From Rhodococcus sovatensis (GTDB lineage: Bacteria > Actinomycetota > Actinomycetes > Mycobacteriales > Mycobacteriaceae): 64,000 bases of DNA. The notes under the pieces were generated by a model. The model did not search any database and was not told where the DNA came from. It worked only from the letters and a program-made list of their open reading frames with translations. Both the position numbers and the translations under genes were made by a program. Shown in pieces: positions 1 to 9,840 of the stretch (position 1 is the stretch's first letter; every line of letters begins with the position of its first letter). The DNA lies in contig NZ_CP147846.1 of NCBI RefSeq assembly GCF_037327425.1, positions 4,588,001 through 4,652,000 of the forward strand. The letters are read 5' to 3'.

Positions 1-1
1 C

Positions 2-3000
2 CGCCTTTCACTCTCGTCGACATCCCGGATGACACATGGCTATTCACCGAGTTTCGACGCATCACTGTCGGAACTGCTGCTGACGTTCGGTGCCGCGGCC
101 ACCGCCGTCGTCGTTCCGCCCGGAGTGTTCGGCGGCGACGACCTGACGGAACTGCTTCGCGGGCACAGCGTCACGCATATCGACGTCACCCCTGCTGTTC
201 TCGGCACGCTCACCCCCACAGACCTACCCGGCCTGACCCATGTAGTCGTCGGTGGCGACGCCTGCCCGCCGGAGCTTCGTGCCCGGTGGGCAGGCGACCG
301 GCAGATGTTCAACGGGTACGGGCCCACCGAGATGACCGTCACCTCTACATTCAGTACACCGATGACGGCCGAGAAGCCGGTCAGCATCGGTGGACCCATC
401 CGCGGTACCTCCGCCCTCGTGCTCGATCGATGGCTGCAACCTGTCCCTGCAGGCACTACGGGCGAGTTGTACCTCTGGGGCGCCGGCATCGCACGCGGCT
501 ACCATGACCGGCCTGCAGTGACGTCGACGCGTTTCGTCGCCAATCCTGCCGACCCTGGGGCCCGTCTGTATCGCACCGGTGACCTCGTGCGGTGGAACGG
601 TGACGAACTGGAATACGTCGGTCGGAGCGACTTCCAGGTCAAGATCCGTGGGTTCCGTATCGAACTGGGCGAAGTCGACGCGGCCCTGGCGAGCGCTGCC
701 ACGTCCGAAGGCGCACCACTGGACTTCGTCATGACGGTCGGCCACACCACCGACTCCGGCGCAACGGTTCTCGTGTCGTACGTCGTTTCCACCCGTCCAC
801 TCGACACGTCGCGGCTGACGGCCCGCCTCAGCGGCGCATTGCCTGCATACATGGTTCCGTCATCGATCATGGTTCTCGACGCGGTGCCGCTGACCCCCGT
901 CGGCAAGGTCGATCGAAAGGCCCTGCCCACACCGACATTCACGGCGCACTCGCCCTCGCGCGTCCCCTCGACAGAACGCGAACGCACACTCGCAACCCTG
1001 TTCCAGCAGGTCCTCGGGGTCGACGAGGTCGGCGCCGAAGACAGCTTCTTCGCCCTCGGCGGGGACAGCATCGTCTCCATCCAGCTGGTCTCCCGCGGCA
1101 GGGCCGCAGGGCTCATCTTCACCGCTCGCGACGTATTCGAGCGCAAGACGGTCGCTGGAATCGCGGAGGCTGCGACGGATGCGGAGTCGGCACCGGTACT
1201 CGTCGAGCTGCCCGGGGGCGGAACCGGCACAGTCCCCACCACTCCGATCGTGGCAGAAATGCTGCGCTCCGGGAATTTTCGGACCTACAGCCAGGCGGTG
1301 TTGATCACGCTTCCCCACAACATCCCCGACGAGACCGTGATCGCGGCGGCAGCTCATGTGATCGACCACCACGACGCGCTGCGGTCACGAGTCCGCGAAT
1401 CCCACGAGATCCTGCCGGTCGGATCGGTCGACACCACGTCCATGTACACCGTCGACTGCGGTGATCTAGACGCTGCACTCGACCGCGCTGCGGACCGTCT
1501 CGACCCTGCGGCGGGTCACGTGGTCCAGTTCGCAAGGATTGGCAACAAGATGTGGATCGTCCTGCATCACGTTGCGGTGGACGGGGTGTCATGGCGAATC
1601 TTACTGCCGGACTTCGCTACTGCGGCGAGCGGCGGCACCCTCCAGCCAACTGGCACGTCACTGCGCAGGTGGGCTCACGGACTCGTCGCGCATGCGCCGA
1701 ACCGTTTTCCGGAAACCGACATGTGGTCCACCGTCGCACAGACTTCCGATCCCATGCTCGGCTCCCGTGCACTCGACCCCGACCTCGACGTCACCGCAAC
1801 TCGCGCCGACATCTCGGTGACCGTCCCAGCCGAGGTGACCGAAACCCTGCTGACCGTTCTCCCCGACCGCTTTCGCTGCGGCCCCAACGAGGGACTGCTC
1901 ACTGCGCTCGCGATGGCCGTCAGTGTCTGGCGTCAACGGCGCACGACCGTCGTGACGCTGGAAGGCCACGGCCGCGAACAGCAGGTCGTTCCAGGCTCCG
2001 ACCTCGCCCGCACGGTCGGCTGGTTCACCACGGTCTTCCCTGTGGCATTCGACATCGGCGACATCGACATCGCCGACGCGTTCGCCGGGGGGTCGGCGGC
2101 CGGGACCGCGCTGAAAGCAGTCAAGGAGACACTGGCGTCCATCCCGGACCACGGGATCGGCCACGGGATCCTGCGTCACTTCGCCGGAGTCGACGACATC
2201 GACATCGCGCCGCAACTGTCGTTCAACTACCTCGGCCGGGTGCAGACCGCCTCCGACTCACCCTGGATGCCGGAACGCTTCAGCTCGCGCCAGGACGAGA
2301 CCATGGCGCTGCCCGCTGCGATCGACATCAACGTTATCGCCGAGTCGGACGGCACGACTTCCGAACTGGTTGCCACATTCGCCTATGCAACAGGTCTTTT
2401 CGATTCTGCTGAGATCGACGAATTCGGCCAGCTGTGGCTGCGTGCATTGTCCGCACTCGCCTCCCATGTGGCCGATGAGAACACTGTTCGGCATTCACCG
2501 TCGGACTTCGCGCTGGTCTCGACCACTCAGCAGCACATCGAGTCCTGGGAACGCGAATTTCCTACCCTGACGGATATCTGGCCACTGTCACCGCTGCAAG
2601 AGGGCCTGCTGTTCCATGCGATGTTCGACGCCGAAGGTCCGGACAGCTACGTCGTACAGTCCGTGCTCACGCTCGCAGGCGTCGTCGATGCTTCGCGGCT
2701 GCACGACGCTGCGCAGGCACTCGTCGATCGCCACGACAATCTCAGAGTTGCATTCCGCGACTCCGATTCGGGACCTCGGCAAATCGTGCTCGACGGACTC
2801 GAAGTCAGCTGGACCGAAACAGATCTCCGCAGCGTCGACGATGCAGAGCATGCTGTCGCAGAGATTCTCGAACTCGACCGTTCGACGCGCTTCCACATGA
2901 GCGATCCCCCGCTGATTCGATTCGCGCTGATCCGCACCGACGACGACGGCTACCGACTGTTGATGACCAACCACCACATTCTGCTCGACGGGTGGTCGAC

Positions 3001-6000
3001 GCCGCTGCTGGTGCAGGAACTCCTGAGCCTGTATGCGGCGTTCGACGGAGTCGGTGGCCTACGCCCAGCCCGGTCGTACCGCGAGTACCTGGGCTGGCTG
3101 GCCGAACAGGACCGGGCCGCCTCCCGTCTCGCCTGGCGGACTGCACTGACCGGGGTCGAGTCAGCCACCCTGATCGCGCCGTCCGGCCGGCTCACCGCCG
3201 AGGCGGCGGCCGGGGAGCAGTCTCGACCACTTGGAGTCGAAGTGACGGCTGCTCTGCACGGCCTCGCGCGATCGCACGGGATCACGATCAACACCGCTAT
3301 CCAGACAGTCTGGGCCGTCATGTTGGCGACGATGACCGGCAGTACCGACGTCGTATTCGGTGGGACGGTGTCGGGTCGCCCGCCTGCCTTGCCCGGCGTC
3401 GAGGACATGGTCGGGTTGTTCATCAACACCGTGCCCGTGCGTGTCCGACTGGACCCGCGAGAGACCGTCGCAGAACTGATGACCCGCGTACAACAGGAAC
3501 AGTCGGCCCTCCTCGACCACCAGTACATCGGACTCAGTGAAATCCACGAGGTGGCTGGGTTGCCGGAATTGTTCGACACCATCACTGTATTCGAGTCCTA
3601 CCCGGTCGACCGCGCCGCGCTGGCCCAATCCCTCGATCTCGCCGGTATGCGGGTTCTCGACGCCGAAGGCACCGATGCCACCCCGTATCCGTTGTCTCTG
3701 TTGATCATCCCGGGCGAATCCATCCAGATCACGCTCAAGTATCTCGTCGACGCAATCGACGACGAGAGGGCACACACACTCGTCGATCGCTGCGTGGCGT
3801 TGTTGAGCCGCCTCTCGGCCGAACCGGAGCTTTCCGTAACCGCACTCGAGGCAGCTGGTTCGACCACCGTCGTCCACGGTGGGCACGGCGTGCTCCCGAG
3901 GACTCTCTCCGAGATCCTTCGCGCAACGACGCTGCGCCACCCTGACCGGACAGCCGTGACATTCCAGGGCGTCACGATGACGTATCGGGAGCTGAACGTC
4001 GTATCGAACCGGCTCGCGCACGTTCTCCTCGATCATGGGGTCCAGCCGGAAGCGGTTGTTGCCATTGCGATCCCGCGTTCGATCGAGTCCATCGTCGCGA
4101 TGTGGGCGGTTGCCAAGACCGGAGCCGCTTTCGTGCCGATCGATCCGTCACTGCCCGCCGATCGCATCGCTCGCATGCTCGTCGACTGCGGCGCCCGTAC
4201 CGGACTGACGGTGGACGGGGTTCTCCCTACCCTCGTGACCGACATGATCTGGATCGACGCCGCAGCGGTGCACCCCGCCGTTCGCACTTCGGTACCCGCC
4301 GTGCCGCACCTGGACAACCTCGCGTACCTGATCTTCACGTCCGGTTCGACCGGCATCCCCAAGGCCGTCGAAGTCTCGCATCGCGGGCTGGCGAACTTCG
4401 TTGCCGCACAGACCGAAGAGTTTCGGGTCTCGGCCGACGCACGTGTTCTCCACTTCGCATCACCGAGCTTCGACGCCTCCATCTCCGAGGCTCTGATGGC
4501 CTTCGGCAACGGCGCCACCCTCGTCATCGCGCCCCCGACGGTCATGGCGGGCGACGACCTCGCCGCACTCGTCGTCGCCGAGCAGGTCTCGCACATGGTG
4601 ATCACGCCGGCAGCCCTGGCCACCGTCGAACCAGCCGACTGCGTACGGGTCCTCGCGGTCGCAGGCGAAGCGGTGAGCCACGACGTCGTGGATCGGTGGT
4701 CCGCAGGACGGATCATGCTCAACCACTACGGGCCGACCGAATTCACGATCTGGGCAACGGGTTCAGCTCCGCTGCATCCCAAGTCACACCCTGATATCGG
4801 GGTGCCGATACGCGGCGCGTCGATCCTCGTGCTCGACAGCTGGCTGCGTCCGGTCTCCGACGGTGTTGCCGGCGAGCTGTATCTCGCGGGACCTGCTGTG
4901 GCGCGGGGATATCGCAACCGAAGCGAGCAGACCGCGTCACGCTTCGTGGCCCACCCCGGCGAAGCGGGAGCACGGATGTACCGGACCGGTGACGTCGTAC
5001 GGTGGGAGGCAGACAGGTTGCACTACCTCGGCCGCGCCGACTTCCAGGTCAAGATCCGCGGGTTCCGCGTCGAGCTCGGAGAAGTCGATGCGGTGATCAC
5101 CGAGGTACCTGGCGTCGAGTTCGCCGTCACCGTGGGTGTTCGCGGACCCTCCGGTGCAACGGTTCTCGTGTCCTATGTGCTGCCGTCTTCCGATTCCCTG
5201 GACACCGAGCTCGTGCGCGGGCACGCTACCGAACGGCTGCCCGGCTACATGGTCCCGACACTCGTTCAAATCCTCGACACGATCCCTCTGACGCCGGTCG
5301 GCAAGATCGACACACGGGCCCTGCCCGCACCGGACTTCTCCGGTCGGCGACGTCGCTACCGCGCTCCGCGGACGTCACTGGAAGCCTGCATCGTCGACGC
5401 TTTCATCGACGTACTGGCGATCGACACCATCGGCATCGACGATTCGTTCTTCGACCTGGGCGGCAATTCGCTCGTCGCCACTCGCGTCGTGTCGCGAATC
5501 AACATCTCGTCGGAATCTACTGTCTCGCTGCGTGATCTGTTCGAAGCGCCGACGCCTGCCGGACTCGCAGCGCGGATCTCCTCTCGCGGCGCGGACGAGA
5601 GCGAACGGTCGGCGCATCCGTTCGACATGATCATCCCACTGCGAGTGGAGCCCGGGGCGTCGCCGCTGTTCTGCATACACCCGACCTCAGGGCTTGCCTG
5701 GTGCTACGCGGGGCTCGCAGCCTCGCTCGGGAGCGGTAGCAGCGTGTACGGAATTCAGTCTCCGGATCTGAGGCATTCGACGAATCCTCCGTCCACGCTC
5801 GACGAGATGGTGGATCTGTACGTTCGGGCGATCCAATCGGTGCAACCCCACGGGCCGTACAACCTGCTGGGATGGTCCTTCGGCGGATTCGTGGCGCACG
5901 GCGTTGCGGCCAGACTGCGTGAGTACAACGAGGACGTGTCGATGCTGGCGATGCTCGATTCCGACATCGACTCCAGCGAACTCGCACCGCCTCCGACGCT

Positions 6001-6409
6001 CGATCCCGTCGAGTTCTTTCGAGAGTTCGCCCCGGTCCTCGGCCTCGACACCGTGCATGACGATATCTCGATAGAAGAAGCGACACAGCTGGTGCGGGAC
6101 ACGATCGGAACGGACGTCGTGCAGCCTGAGCACATCGAACGCCTCGCCCGGTCGTATGACAATGCGCTCCGATTGCTGAGCGGCTACCGACCGCCCGTCT
6201 ACGACGGCGACGTGCTGTTCTTCAGCGCATCGCGCAAGGAAGGGCCCTCCACCGCGGCAGCGGGCTGGATCCCGTTCGTCACTGGCCGCATCGACAACCA
6301 TTCCGTCGACGCCGTGCACGATCGGATGCTGGAACCTGCTGCTGCGCAGACACTTTCGTCGGCTCTTCTGAACCATCTCTCGCCCACCGTAGAACGGAGA
6401 ATCGCATGA
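2..6409 (+). CDS. Non-ribosomal peptide synthetase, terminal modules (5'-truncated by window)
   Basis: This is the C-terminal part of a multimodular NRPS; the open frame runs in from the left edge inside an adenylation domain. Numbering from the methionine at base 29, I see a partial A domain (SPSFDAS, NGYGPTE, TPVGKVDRKALP near 290), PCP1 (GGDSIVS, serine near 347), an epimerization domain (HHVAVDGVSWR near 512), a condensation domain (HHILLDG near 982), a second A domain (FTSGSTG, NHYGPTE), PCP2 (GGNSLVA near 1814) and a thioesterase (GWSFGG near 1950). The GGDS form of PCP1 is typical of carriers that feed E domains. The penultimate residue is therefore probably a D-amino acid, and the TE releases the chain. 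Hand-aligned pocket residues are about D-A-S-D-V-G-G-V-T for A1 and D-A-S-V-A-A-H-I-W for A2; I cannot assign substrates. Its stop overlaps the next ABC ATPase gene by 4 bp. Confidence 0.96.
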   Translation, partial: RLSLSSTSRMTHGYSPSFDASLSELLLTFGAAATAVVVPPGVFGGDDLTELLRGHSVTHIDVTPAVLGTLTPTDLPGLTHVVVGGDACPPELRARWAGDRQMFNGYGPTEMTVTSTFSTPMTAEKPVSIGGPIRGTSALVLDRWLQPVPAGTTGELYLWGAGIARGYHDRPAVTSTRFVANPADPGARLYRTGDLVRWNGDELEYVGRSDFQVKIRGFRIELGEVDAALASAATSEGAPLDFVMTVGHTTDSGATVLVSYVVSTRPLDTSRLTARLSGALPAYMVPSSIMVLDAVPLTPVGKVDRKALPTPTFTAHSPSRVPSTERERTLATLFQQVLGVDEVGAEDSFFALGGDSIVSIQLVSRGRAAGLIFTARDVFERKTVAGIAEAATDAESAPVLVELPGGGTGTVPTTPIVAEMLRSGNFRTYSQAVLITLPHNIPDETVIAAAAHVIDHHDALRSRVRESHEILPVGSVDTTSMYTVDCGDLDAALDRAADRLDPAAGHVVQFARIGNKMWIVLHHVAVDGVSWRILLPDFATAASGGTLQPTGTSLRRWAHGLVAHAPNRFPETDMWSTVAQTSDPMLGSRALDPDLDVTATRADISVTVPAEVTETLLTVLPDRFRCGPNEGLLTALAMAVSVWRQRRTTVVTLEGHGREQQVVPGSDLARTVGWFTTVFPVAFDIGDIDIADAFAGGSAAGTALKAVKETLASIPDHGIGHGILRHFAGVDDIDIAPQLSFNYLGRVQTASDSPWMPERFSSRQDETMALPAAIDINVIAESDGTTSELVATFAYATGLFDSAEIDEFGQLWLRALSALASHVADENTVRHSPSDFALVSTTQQHIESWEREFPTLTDIWPLSPLQEGLLFHAMFDAEGPDSYVVQSVLTLAGVVDASRLHDAAQALVDRHDNLRVAFRDSDSGPRQIVLDGLEVSWTETDLRSVDDAEHAVAEILELDRSTRFHMSDPPLIRFALIRTDDDGYRLLMTNHHILLDGWSTPLLVQELLSLYAAFDGVGGLRPARSYREYLGWLAEQDRAASRLAWRTALTGVESATLIAPSGRLTAEAAAGEQSRPLGVEVTAALHGLARSHGITINTAIQTVWAVMLATMTGSTDVVFGGTVSGRPPALPGVEDMVGLFINTVPVRVRLDPRETVAELMTRVQQEQSALLDHQYIGLSEIHEVAGLPELFDTITVFESYPVDRAALAQSLDLAGMRVLDAEGTDATPYPLSLLIIPGESIQITLKYLVDAIDDERAHTLVDRCVALLSRLSAEPELSVTALEAAGSTTVVHGGHGVLPRTLSEILRATTLRHPDRTAVTFQGVTMTYRELNVVSNRLAHVLLDHGVQPEAVVAIAIPRSIESIVAMWAVAKTGAAFVPIDPSLPADRIARMLVDCGARTGLTVDGVLPTLVTDMIWIDAAAVHPAVRTSVPAVPHLDNLAYLIFTSGSTGIPKAVEVSHRGLANFVAAQTEEFRVSADARVLHFASPSFDASISEALMAFGNGATLVIAPPTVMAGDDLAALVVAEQVSHMVITPAALATVEPADCVRVLAVAGEAVSHDVVDRWSAGRIMLNHYGPTEFTIWATGSAPLHPKSHPDIGVPIRGASILVLDSWLRPVSDGVAGELYLAGPAVARGYRNRSEQTASRFVAHPGEAGARMYRTGDVVRWEADRLHYLGRADFQVKIRGFRVELGEVDAVITEVPGVEFAVTVGVRGPSGATVLVSYVLPSSDSLDTELVRGHATERLPGYMVPTLVQILDTIPLTPVGKIDTRALPAPDFSGRRRRYRAPRTSLEACIVDAFIDVLAIDTIGIDDSFFDLGGNSLVATRVVSRINISSESTVSLRDLFEAPTPAGLAARISSRGADESERSAHPFDMIIPLRVEPGASPLFCIHPTSGLAWCYAGLAASLGSGSSVYGIQSPDLRHSTNPPSTLDEMVDLYVRAIQSVQPHGPYNLLGWSFGGFVAHGVAARLREYNEDVSMLAMLDSDIDSSELAPPPTLDPVEFFREFAPVLGLDTVHDDISIEEATQLVRDTIGTDVVQPEHIERLARSYDNALRLLSGYRPPVYDGDVLFFSASRKEGPSTAAAGWIPFVTGRIDNHSVDAVHDRMLEPAAAQTLSSALLNHLSPTVERRIA

Positions 6410-7365
6410 CCACCGAACTGTCCATCGAAGTAGCAGGGCTGCGCAAGTCGTTCGGCGCCGTCGAAGCCCTGCGCGGCATCGACTTCGCCGCCCAACGAGG
6501 AGAGGTGCTGGCAGTTCTCGGTCCCAACGGAGCAGGAAAGACCACCACCGTCGGTGTACTGGCAACCCTCGTCACGCCCGATTCAGGCATCGTCCGCGTG
6601 GCAGGTCACGACGTCGTCTCCGAAGCCGCCGCCGTCCGGGCGTCGATCATGTTGACCGGGCAACATGCGTCGCTGGACGAGACCCTCACCGGCTACGAGA
6701 ATCTCGTCATGTTCGCTCGCCTCATGGGCTTGACGAAGCATGTGGCGAAGGGGCGGGCAGAGGAGCTTCTCGGCGAGTTCGACCTGACAGGCGCCGCGGA
6801 CCGCAGGGTCGGTCGCTACTCGGGAGGGATGCGACGCCGGATAGACATCGCGTGCGGGCTCGTCGTTCCCCCTCAGGTCGTGTTTCTCGACGAACCGACC
6901 ACCGGGCTCGACCCACGAAGCAGGCAAGTCGTGTGGGACCTGGTGGCCGGCTTCGCGGACCAGGGCATCACCACTTTGCTCACCACACAGTACTTGGAGG
7001 AGGCCGACGTCCTCAGCGACCGCATCGTCGTCGTAGATCACGGAACCGTCGTCGCCGAAGGCACATCCGCCGAACTCAAAGCACGCACCGGAGGCAGCTT
7101 CTGCGAGGTGGTCCCACTACACCCGCATGAACTTGCCGTCGTTGCGGATGTGCTGCAGTCGATGTGCGCCAACGAGATCGTCGTGTCCGGCACCGATCGC
7201 GTGTCCATCCCGGCACCCGACGGCGCCCGCACCCTCACCGAGGTACTCCGACGGCTCGATGACTCCGAGATCGAGTTGGTCGATATCGCCTTGAGACGCC
7301 CCTCCCTCGACGAAGTCTTCCTCTCTCTGACCGGCCGACCCGCAGTTGCGGCAGTGGCGTCGTGA
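6406..7365 (+). CDS. ABC-2 exporter ATP-binding protein (DrrA-like)
   Basis: This is the cytoplasmic ATPase of a daunorubicin-resistance-type exporter. Walker A is GPNGAGKTT (residues 39-47), the signature YSGGMRRR starts near 137, and Walker B with D-loop is VVFLDEPTTGLD near 158. A C-terminal extension of about 100 residues is usual for DrrA proteins. The start codon overlaps the NRPS stop (ATGA), and its own stop overlaps the first permease (GTGA), so the NRPS and exporter are translationally coupled. The context suggests that the cargo is the NRPS product or a biosynthetic intermediate. Self-resistance is an alternative reading. The substrate is inferred from position only. Confidence 0.93.
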   Translation: MTTELSIEVAGLRKSFGAVEALRGIDFAAQRGEVLAVLGPNGAGKTTTVGVLATLVTPDSGIVRVAGHDVVSEAAAVRASIMLTGQHASLDETLTGYENLVMFARLMGLTKHVAKGRAEELLGEFDLTGAADRRVGRYSGGMRRRIDIACGLVVPPQVVFLDEPTTGLDPRSRQVVWDLVAGFADQGITTLLTTQYLEEADVLSDRIVVVDHGTVVAEGTSAELKARTGGSFCEVVPLHPHELAVVADVLQSMCANEIVVSGTDRVSIPAPDGARTLTEVLRRLDDSEIELVDIALRRPSLDEVFLSLTGRPAVAAVAS

Positions 7366-8138
7366 CTGCGCCGGTGCGTTCGAGTACGACACAGTGGTGG
7401 GTTCTGACCGCGCGGACTCTGAGAGGCGCCGCCCGAGGGGGTGAGGCAATTACAGCGATCATCGCTCCGATCGTCTTCACCGTCAGCTTCTACGTTCCGC
7501 TACAAAAGGTGATTTCGATGTTCGGGAACGGGGTGGACAACTTCGGCCAGTTCCTGATGCCGTTGATCGTGTTGCAAGCCATCGCCTTCACCGCCATATC
7601 CGTCGCGTTTCTCGCCGCAACCGACGCCGTCGACGGCATCAACCGACGGTTCGCTTCGATGCCCATTGCCCGCCTGGTGCCGTTGGGTTCACGGGTTGCG
7701 TCCGGGATGGCGAAGTGCGTCGTATCGTTGACGTTCGCGCTGGGATGCGGTTACGTGATCGGCTTCCGATTTGCTGGAAGTATCACGGACACAGCGATGT
7801 TCATCGGCTTCGTCGCGATCATCGCTGTCACACTCATCCTCGGTGCGGACGTGATCGGCACAGCGTCCAGGAACCCCGAGGCGACAACCCAGAGCCTGAT
7901 CCTGCCGCAACTGGTCCTCGGCATGCTGTCGAGTGGTTTCGCACCGTTGGAACAGTTTCCGACATGGGTGCAACCCTTCGTCCGCAACCAACCGGTGTCC
8001 CAGTTCACCACTGCGTTGCGTGATCTGGCCGACGGCACTGCCACCAGCGCGAGCGTGACCCCTGCGCTGCTGTGGCTGCTGACCCTGCTCGTGATCTGTA
8101 TTCCACTGTCCCTGCTGCTGAATGCGAGACGCTCATGA
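7362..8138 (+). CDS. ABC-2 exporter permease 1 (DrrB-like)
   Basis: A 258-residue integral membrane protein of the ABC-2 transporter type, with about six hydrophobic segments and a short cytoplasmic N-terminus. It starts with GTG inside the stop of the ATPase gene (GTGA) and ends inside the ATG of the second permease (ATGA). The loop with FAPLEQFPTWVQPFVRNQPV matches the conserved 'P-x-W-x-Q-x-x-x-x-N-P/QP' region seen in DrrB-type permeases and is repeated in the next gene. It should form a heterodimeric channel with that gene product, energised by the upstream ATPase. Confidence 0.9.
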   Translation: MTAPVRSSTTQWWVLTARTLRGAARGGEAITAIIAPIVFTVSFYVPLQKVISMFGNGVDNFGQFLMPLIVLQAIAFTAISVAFLAATDAVDGINRRFASMPIARLVPLGSRVASGMAKCVVSLTFALGCGYVIGFRFAGSITDTAMFIGFVAIIAVTLILGADVIGTASRNPEATTQSLILPQLVLGMLSSGFAPLEQFPTWVQPFVRNQPVSQFTTALRDLADGTATSASVTPALLWLLTLLVICIPLSLLLNARRS

Positions 8139-8923
8139 CAACGACGGAAAACTCTGCAGCGGTGTTCGTTCCGCAAACTCTGATTCAGAGCCAGAGAATG
8201 CTGCTGCATCTGTTCCGCAATCCGATGTCTCTCGTGCAGTCGATCGTCTACCCGGCGTCGATGTTGGTGATTCTCGATATCGTTCTGGGCCGACAGGTTT
8301 CCGCGTTCGCAGGCCACGACTCGCTGCACGGCACAGTGCCGATGACCGCGCTGCTGAGCGCCATGCTCGGTGCGGTGGCCGGGGCAGTGACGCTCGGACG
8401 AGAATGGGATGCGGGAATTCTCGCGCGGTTCTGGGTTCTGCCGATCCACCGCGCCTCGGGTCTCGCCACACGGGTGACGTCGGAAGGAGTGCGGATTCTG
8501 TCCACGACGATGCTCATCACCGGCCTCGGTCTGCTGCTGGGCTTCCGGTTCTCCGGGTCCCTGTTCTCCGCTCTCGCCTTCGTCGCGGTGCCCCTGATGT
8601 TCGGCATCGCTTTCGCCACTGCCGTCATCGCCGCGTCGTTCACGCTGGGCAAAACCCTACTTGTGGAATCGGTTTCGCTGCTGTGCTCGCTGGCGATGTT
8701 CTTCAACCCCGGTTTCGTTCCGCTCGCGGCGTATCCGACCTGGCTGCAACCGTTGGTGGAGAACCAGCCGATGAGTTGCGCTATCGAGGCGATGACAGCT
8801 CTCTCGCTCGGTGAGCCTGCCGGTGCATCGCTGCTGAAGGCCGCTGCCTGGTCTTCGATCATCTTCGCGGTCGCCGTCGTACCCGCCTTGCGCGGGCTGC
8901 GGCGCGCGACCGTGCCGCGGTAG
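8135..8923 (+). CDS. ABC-2 exporter permease 2 (DrrB-like)
   Basis: The second membrane subunit of the exporter, about 262 residues. The start is the ATG overlapping the previous stop, because the longer upstream extension of the frame lies inside permease 1. It has about six hydrophobic segments and the same late loop as its partner (FVPLAAYPTWLQPLVENQP). Its paralogy with permease 1 suggests an ancient duplication. It is the last gene of the NRPS operon; downstream lies a run of GC-rich repeats and a long hairpin, then a convergent lipoprotein gene. Confidence 0.9.
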   Translation: MTTTENSAAVFVPQTLIQSQRMLLHLFRNPMSLVQSIVYPASMLVILDIVLGRQVSAFAGHDSLHGTVPMTALLSAMLGAVAGAVTLGREWDAGILARFWVLPIHRASGLATRVTSEGVRILSTTMLITGLGLLLGFRFSGSLFSALAFVAVPLMFGIAFATAVIAASFTLGKTLLVESVSLLCSLAMFFNPGFVPLAAYPTWLQPLVENQPMSCAIEAMTALSLGEPAGASLLKAAAWSSIIFAVAVVPALRGLRRATVPR

Positions 8924-8927
8924 TCGA

Positions 8928-9044
8928 GGCGCTCCGCGCCAGTGGACTAGGGGCGCTCCGCGCCAGTGGCTCAGGGGGCGCTCCGCGCCAGTGACACGGT
9001 TGAGTGCATCCAGGTGCACTTAAGTGCGCCACTGGAGCGGAGCG
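8928..9044. repeat. Three tandem GC-rich units leading into a long imperfect hairpin (repeat family II, copy 1)
   Basis: Units beginning GGCGCTCCGCGCCAGTG occur at 8928, 8952 and 8977. The third unit is the left arm of an imperfect hairpin (8979-9044) whose right arm ends CACTGGAGCGGAGCG. It lies between the convergent exporter and lipoprotein genes, so it could be a bidirectional terminator. A relative is at 38174-38258. Confidence 0.75.
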
Positions 9045-9067
9045 ACCCCACCATCGCCGAAGCAAAC

Positions 9068-9712
9068 TCAGCTGGTCAGCGTCTCGGTGCAGACGGTGAA
9101 CTTTCGCTCCGGGTGCGCGTAGCCGCCGTCGGGGCAGGAATCCGCGTCCACCGCGTCGAGGACGATTTCCGTCGCGCGCTCGCGCGGTGCGGTGCCACCG
9201 TCACACGGAACGCGCTGTGCGATGTCCCCGCTGATGTCCATGCATTCACCGATCACCCAATCCACGTCCAGGCACAGCGCGCCTTGCTCGCCGCCGATGG
9301 CAAGTTCCTCGTAGTAGTAGCTGTCGGCGTCGGACACACACTCGGCGTTGGTGGGGGCTTTGCCGATCACCCGGTAGTTCGACGCCGGAGTGCCACACGG
9401 CGCGGGCAGTGCGGCCGCGTCGTCCAAGGTTCCCGACGCCAGAATGCAGTCTCCGACCTCGACGTCGACTTCCAAGCTTCCGCCCAAGTCAGGTCGCAGT
9501 TGGGTTGCGGATTCGGTGGCCTCCTCGATCGCCGTGCGAGCCTGCTCGGCAGCCTGGTTCGCCGACGAGGCAGCCACGTTGGCGGCAGAGGCGACGGACG
9601 ATGCCGCGGCGTCCACGGAGTCCTGCGTGGACGCCGTCGACGTGCAGCCGGCAATCAGTACGACGGCGATTCCGGCGAATCCGCTGCAGACAACAGTGCG
9701 GTTGATGTTCAT
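9068..9712 (-). CDS. Secreted lipoprotein, LppU-like
   Basis: A 214-residue predicted lipoprotein: a signal peptide ending in the lipobox LIAGC (Cys near 23), then an Ala/Ser-rich, probably helical spacer (to about 70). The globular part holds paired cysteines (VGDCI, APCGTP, AECVS, ALCLD, GECMD, VPCDG, DSCPD, TVCTE). The alternating Cys pattern around a 'GDC' start resembles actinobacterial LppU/SCO3897-type proteins, but I assign this only loosely. The start is supported by an AGGAG ribosome site just upstream. It is divergent from the ECF sigma gene, 128 bp away, so it may belong to that regulon; this is inference. Function unknown. Confidence 0.8.
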   Translation of the reverse strand: MNINRTVVCSGFAGIAVVLIAGCTSTASTQDSVDAAASSVASAANVAASSANQAAEQARTAIEEATESATQLRPDLGGSLEVDVEVGDCILASGTLDDAAALPAPCGTPASNYRVIGKAPTNAECVSDADSYYYEELAIGGEQGALCLDVDWVIGECMDISGDIAQRVPCDGGTAPRERATEIVLDAVDADSCPDGGYAHPERKFTVCTETLTS

Positions 9713-9777
9713 TGTCGGTCCTTCTACTCCTGCGGCCGGTTGCCGCGTTCGAAGGTAGGAGTAAGCGGGTTGGGAAT

Positions 9778-9791
9778 CAGTAACAACTTTT
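9778..9791 (+). repeat. 14-bp motif CAGTAACAACTTTT upstream of the ECF sigma gene
   Basis: CAGTAACAACTTTT lies 50 bp before the sigma start; its exact reverse complement is at 11142-11155, overlapping the sigma stop. The pair brackets the sigma gene in inverted orientation. From GTAACAAC to a CGTTTA (9803) is about 16 bp, the spacing of an ECF -35/-10 pair, so it could be an autoregulated promoter. Confidence 0.45.
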
Positions 9792-9840
9792 TTCCAACGG
9801 CCCGTTTAGACTGAGCAGCCGGGTTCTGGAGGTGACGGTG

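Noticed and set aside
9772..9806. ECF promoter GGGAAT/CGTT before the sigma gene
   Set aside because: The spacing of about 25 bp is too long for a sigma-type promoter; the GTAACAAC/CGTTTA pair fits better but remains unproven.
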